A DNA stretch of 5,967 nt, from contig JAZSOL010000255.1 in the NCBI GenBank assembly GCA_045536915.1, positions 1-5,967 of the forward strand, in the 5' to 3' direction. A program made the position numbers and the translations under genes. This DNA is from RGIG1828 sp045536915 (GTDB taxonomy: Bacteria > Bacillota > Clostridia > UMGS1810). Positions 4,624 to 5,967 of the stretch are shown here, in pieces. The stretch's first letter is position 1; each line of letters starts with the position of its first letter. The notes under the pieces were generated by a model. It did not search any database and was not told the origin of the DNA. It saw nothing but the letters and a program-made list of their open reading frames with translations.

Positions 4624-5967
4624 ATAAAGACCTTATAGATGAAGAGCTCACAGCAAAGGTTATAGCTGATGTATTGTTGGATGAGAATTTCATAAAAGAG
4701 CTTGCAAAGACCAACAGAAACTTTGCGCAGAGAATATATGACGTTATTGTTGATTTCTTCCAGGAATCGCTTAACCGTTTATATTCTTCAGATATGACAC
4801 CGGAGCTTAAGGATGCGTGCGATTTATTGGATAAGAAATTTGACAAAATTACTACGGTATACAAAGCGGCACTAAGTGCTACCGAGAGGGTGCAGACGGA
4901 AAAGGGCAAAACCTCTGATGATGGTGGGGTGATGTTTTCAAAAAGTGGATTGACATCGGATGAGGATAGTGGTAAAATTAAGAAAGATGAAACACCAGAA
5001 CAAAGGCTGAAAAGTAAACATATAGTATACGCAAAAACATACGCAGAACTTAATAATAATCCAGAACTTAAAAGGCTGTATGCAGAGGCAAAAAAAGGTA
5101 ATGACGATAGTGCGTTTGAGCTTGTGCAAAGATTAGTTACCAATGAGTTTGCAGATAATCTTAAAAGACAGTATGGCAATTCTACTATTGTACCGGTCGA
5201 AGGTTTGATTGAATCATCAACCAATGCTATTCCAACGATTTTTGCTATGTATTTAAGGGATGTGTATTCCTTTAATATTTTTGAAGGAATAACGAAATTT
5301 ACAAACAACAAAATGACTGGTAAAAAGATATCGGAAAGAGTTGGTGAACGCATAGAATATAATTTCGAAGAAGAATATTCTGATAAAGATATTCAAGGTA
5401 AGCATTTTGTTATTGTTGATGATACAATTAACACCGGAACTACAACAATGGCTTTGGCAAAATTTATAGCTAATAATGGTGGATATGTTGACGGATTTGC
5501 GTCTCTTTGTAAAGGGCAGGACAAAGTGATGGATATGGAAATATCTGATGTTACTTACCAAAAATTAGTTAATATCGTGAAGGGAGATTACGATGAGCAA
5601 TTTATCAAACAAGAAGCAACTTGGCTCACAGAAAAATCAGCTCGGGAATTCATTAAAAAACCCGGCAGATGGAGTGCATATCTTGAGCAAAGAAGAAGCT
5701 CACAAAATAAAAGTGGAATTATACCAAAGAGTAAACAAGGTAATGAGAAAACATCTAGGGGACAAGCACAAAGATATAGTTCTTCGCAATCCGAAGTAGA
5801 CGAATTAAATTCCAAATCCCCCAAACGCACCTCAAAACTCAAAGACATCAATCCCGAATATGTCAGAGGCGAGGTTACACGTGATTTTGAGTCCTTCAAA
5901 AATCTTGTTATAGAAACAATGGATGAAGAAATTGCCAAAGCAAAACCAACCGTTACAAAGGTTTCAA
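4545..5967 (+). CDS. Polyvalent-protein piece with tail module and phosphoribosyltransferase domain, partial at the 3' end
   Basis: The frame following TGA 4542-4544 stays open for 474 codons and leaves the window without a stop. There is no good start: the first TTG is at 4674 and the first ATG near 4791, both inside conserved sequence, so it is the continuation of the upstream frame after a frameshift. Order: ATNEDGSLNKDLIDEELTAK linker; tail module copy 2 (4713-4928); VMFSKSG junction (4929-4949); charged linker; then a PRTase domain over roughly 5000-5570. The PRPP loop is VIVDDTINTGTTT (5409-5447), preceded by strand GKHF and followed by helix MALAKFIANNGG, as in type I phosphoribosyltransferases. 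The conserved acidic pair and TGTT are intact, so PRPP binding is likely; the second substrate is unknown. A polar Ser/Gln-rich tail (about 5690-5797), the SKSP linker (5801-5821) and the start of another module (INPEYVRGEVTRDFESF) follow. It could be translated separately from GTG/ATG 4929/4932, but the upstream sequence is a poor ribosome site. Confidence 0.65.
4713..4928 (+). repeat. Tail-module copy 2 (paralogous with 2867-3082)
   Basis: Seventy-two codons, from NRNFAQRIYD to GKTSDDGG, align end to end with 2867-3082 with no gaps and about 51% identical residues by eye. Conserved positions include NRN, QRIY, TP, KDA, FD, YK, TERxQT and GKTS. Helical prediction by eye. Unlike copy 1, the G run is complete (GGTGGGGTGATG) and the frame continues through VMFSK into the PRTase module. 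Confidence 0.8.
5801..5821 (+). repeat. Module-end repeat encoding the SKSP linker (copy 2)
   Basis: This matches 3687-3707 at 20 of 21 bases and lies at the same relative place, after the effector domain and its polar tail. Here the frame reads through it (DELNSKSP, then KRTSKLKDINPEY), which shows that an effector module need not be the end of the protein. Confidence 0.55.

Noticed and set aside
4553..5353. 266-codon frame on the minus strand
   Set aside because: It is antisense to the tail module and PRTase region, whose plus-strand frame has clear motifs. Its hydrophobic composition is that of a complement shadow.
5588..5938. 116-codon frame on the minus strand and 68-codon frame at 5593 on the plus strand
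   Set aside because: Both are in other frames of the continuing polyvalent-protein reading frame and show no domain features.
1..5967. CRISPR array, tRNA or rRNA genes, known insertion-sequence ends
   Set aside because: No regularly spaced repeats, no cloverleaf pattern and no transposase motifs were seen on either strand.

Overview
The window looks like a moderately low-GC Firmicute of class Clostridia, probably a gut Ruminococcaceae/Oscillospiraceae-type bacterium. The MurC carries the ESCEY form of the central-domain motif that I associate with clostridial MurC, the signals are strong sigma-A type (TATAAT, TTGACA-17-TAAAAT), and the right half is made of modules known from large polyvalent proteins of Firmicute prophages and conjugative elements. 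Assignment to a genus is not possible from the sequence alone.

Left part, 1-2524, is ordinary chromosome. It holds murC (TTG start, own promoter, strong intrinsic terminator) and a cation diffusion facilitator (CDF) metal exporter with a near-consensus promoter. Between them is a roughly 100-bp AT-rich stretch of overlapping inverted repeats that can fold in mutually exclusive ways.

Middle part, 2525-2866, has no intact gene. It seems to hold the ruins of a small lipoprotein gene (RBS, ATG, signal-peptide-like start, then several stops and frame changes), closed by a strong hairpin at 2795-2860. I read the end of this hairpin as the junction with accessory DNA.

Right part, 2861-5967, is all on the + strand and appears to be one very large multidomain polyvalent-protein gene, now broken into four readable pieces and running off the window. 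In order: a 72-residue helical tail module (copy 1); an LPD3/BECR-nuclease-like effector module; a helical module starting near DDRTYEDVGSRSVKAFQF with a coiled-coil-like stretch; a second, gapless copy of the 72-residue tail module; a type I phosphoribosyltransferase (PRTase) domain with an intact PRPP-binding motif; and the start of another unrecognised module. The pieces are separated by a one-base loss in a G run (3079-3084), an in-frame TAA (3676-3678) and a frame change somewhere in 4545-4620.

The main point of interest is the cassette logic. The same tail module (about 51% identical between copies) precedes two unrelated effector domains, and both effectors end in the same SKSP linker, encoded by a 21-bp stretch conserved with a single mismatch. 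This resembles tip exchange in polymorphic toxins, here inside a polyvalent protein. The last piece (4545-5967) has no stop in the window and no credible start of its own, so a caller that needs both ends will miss it.
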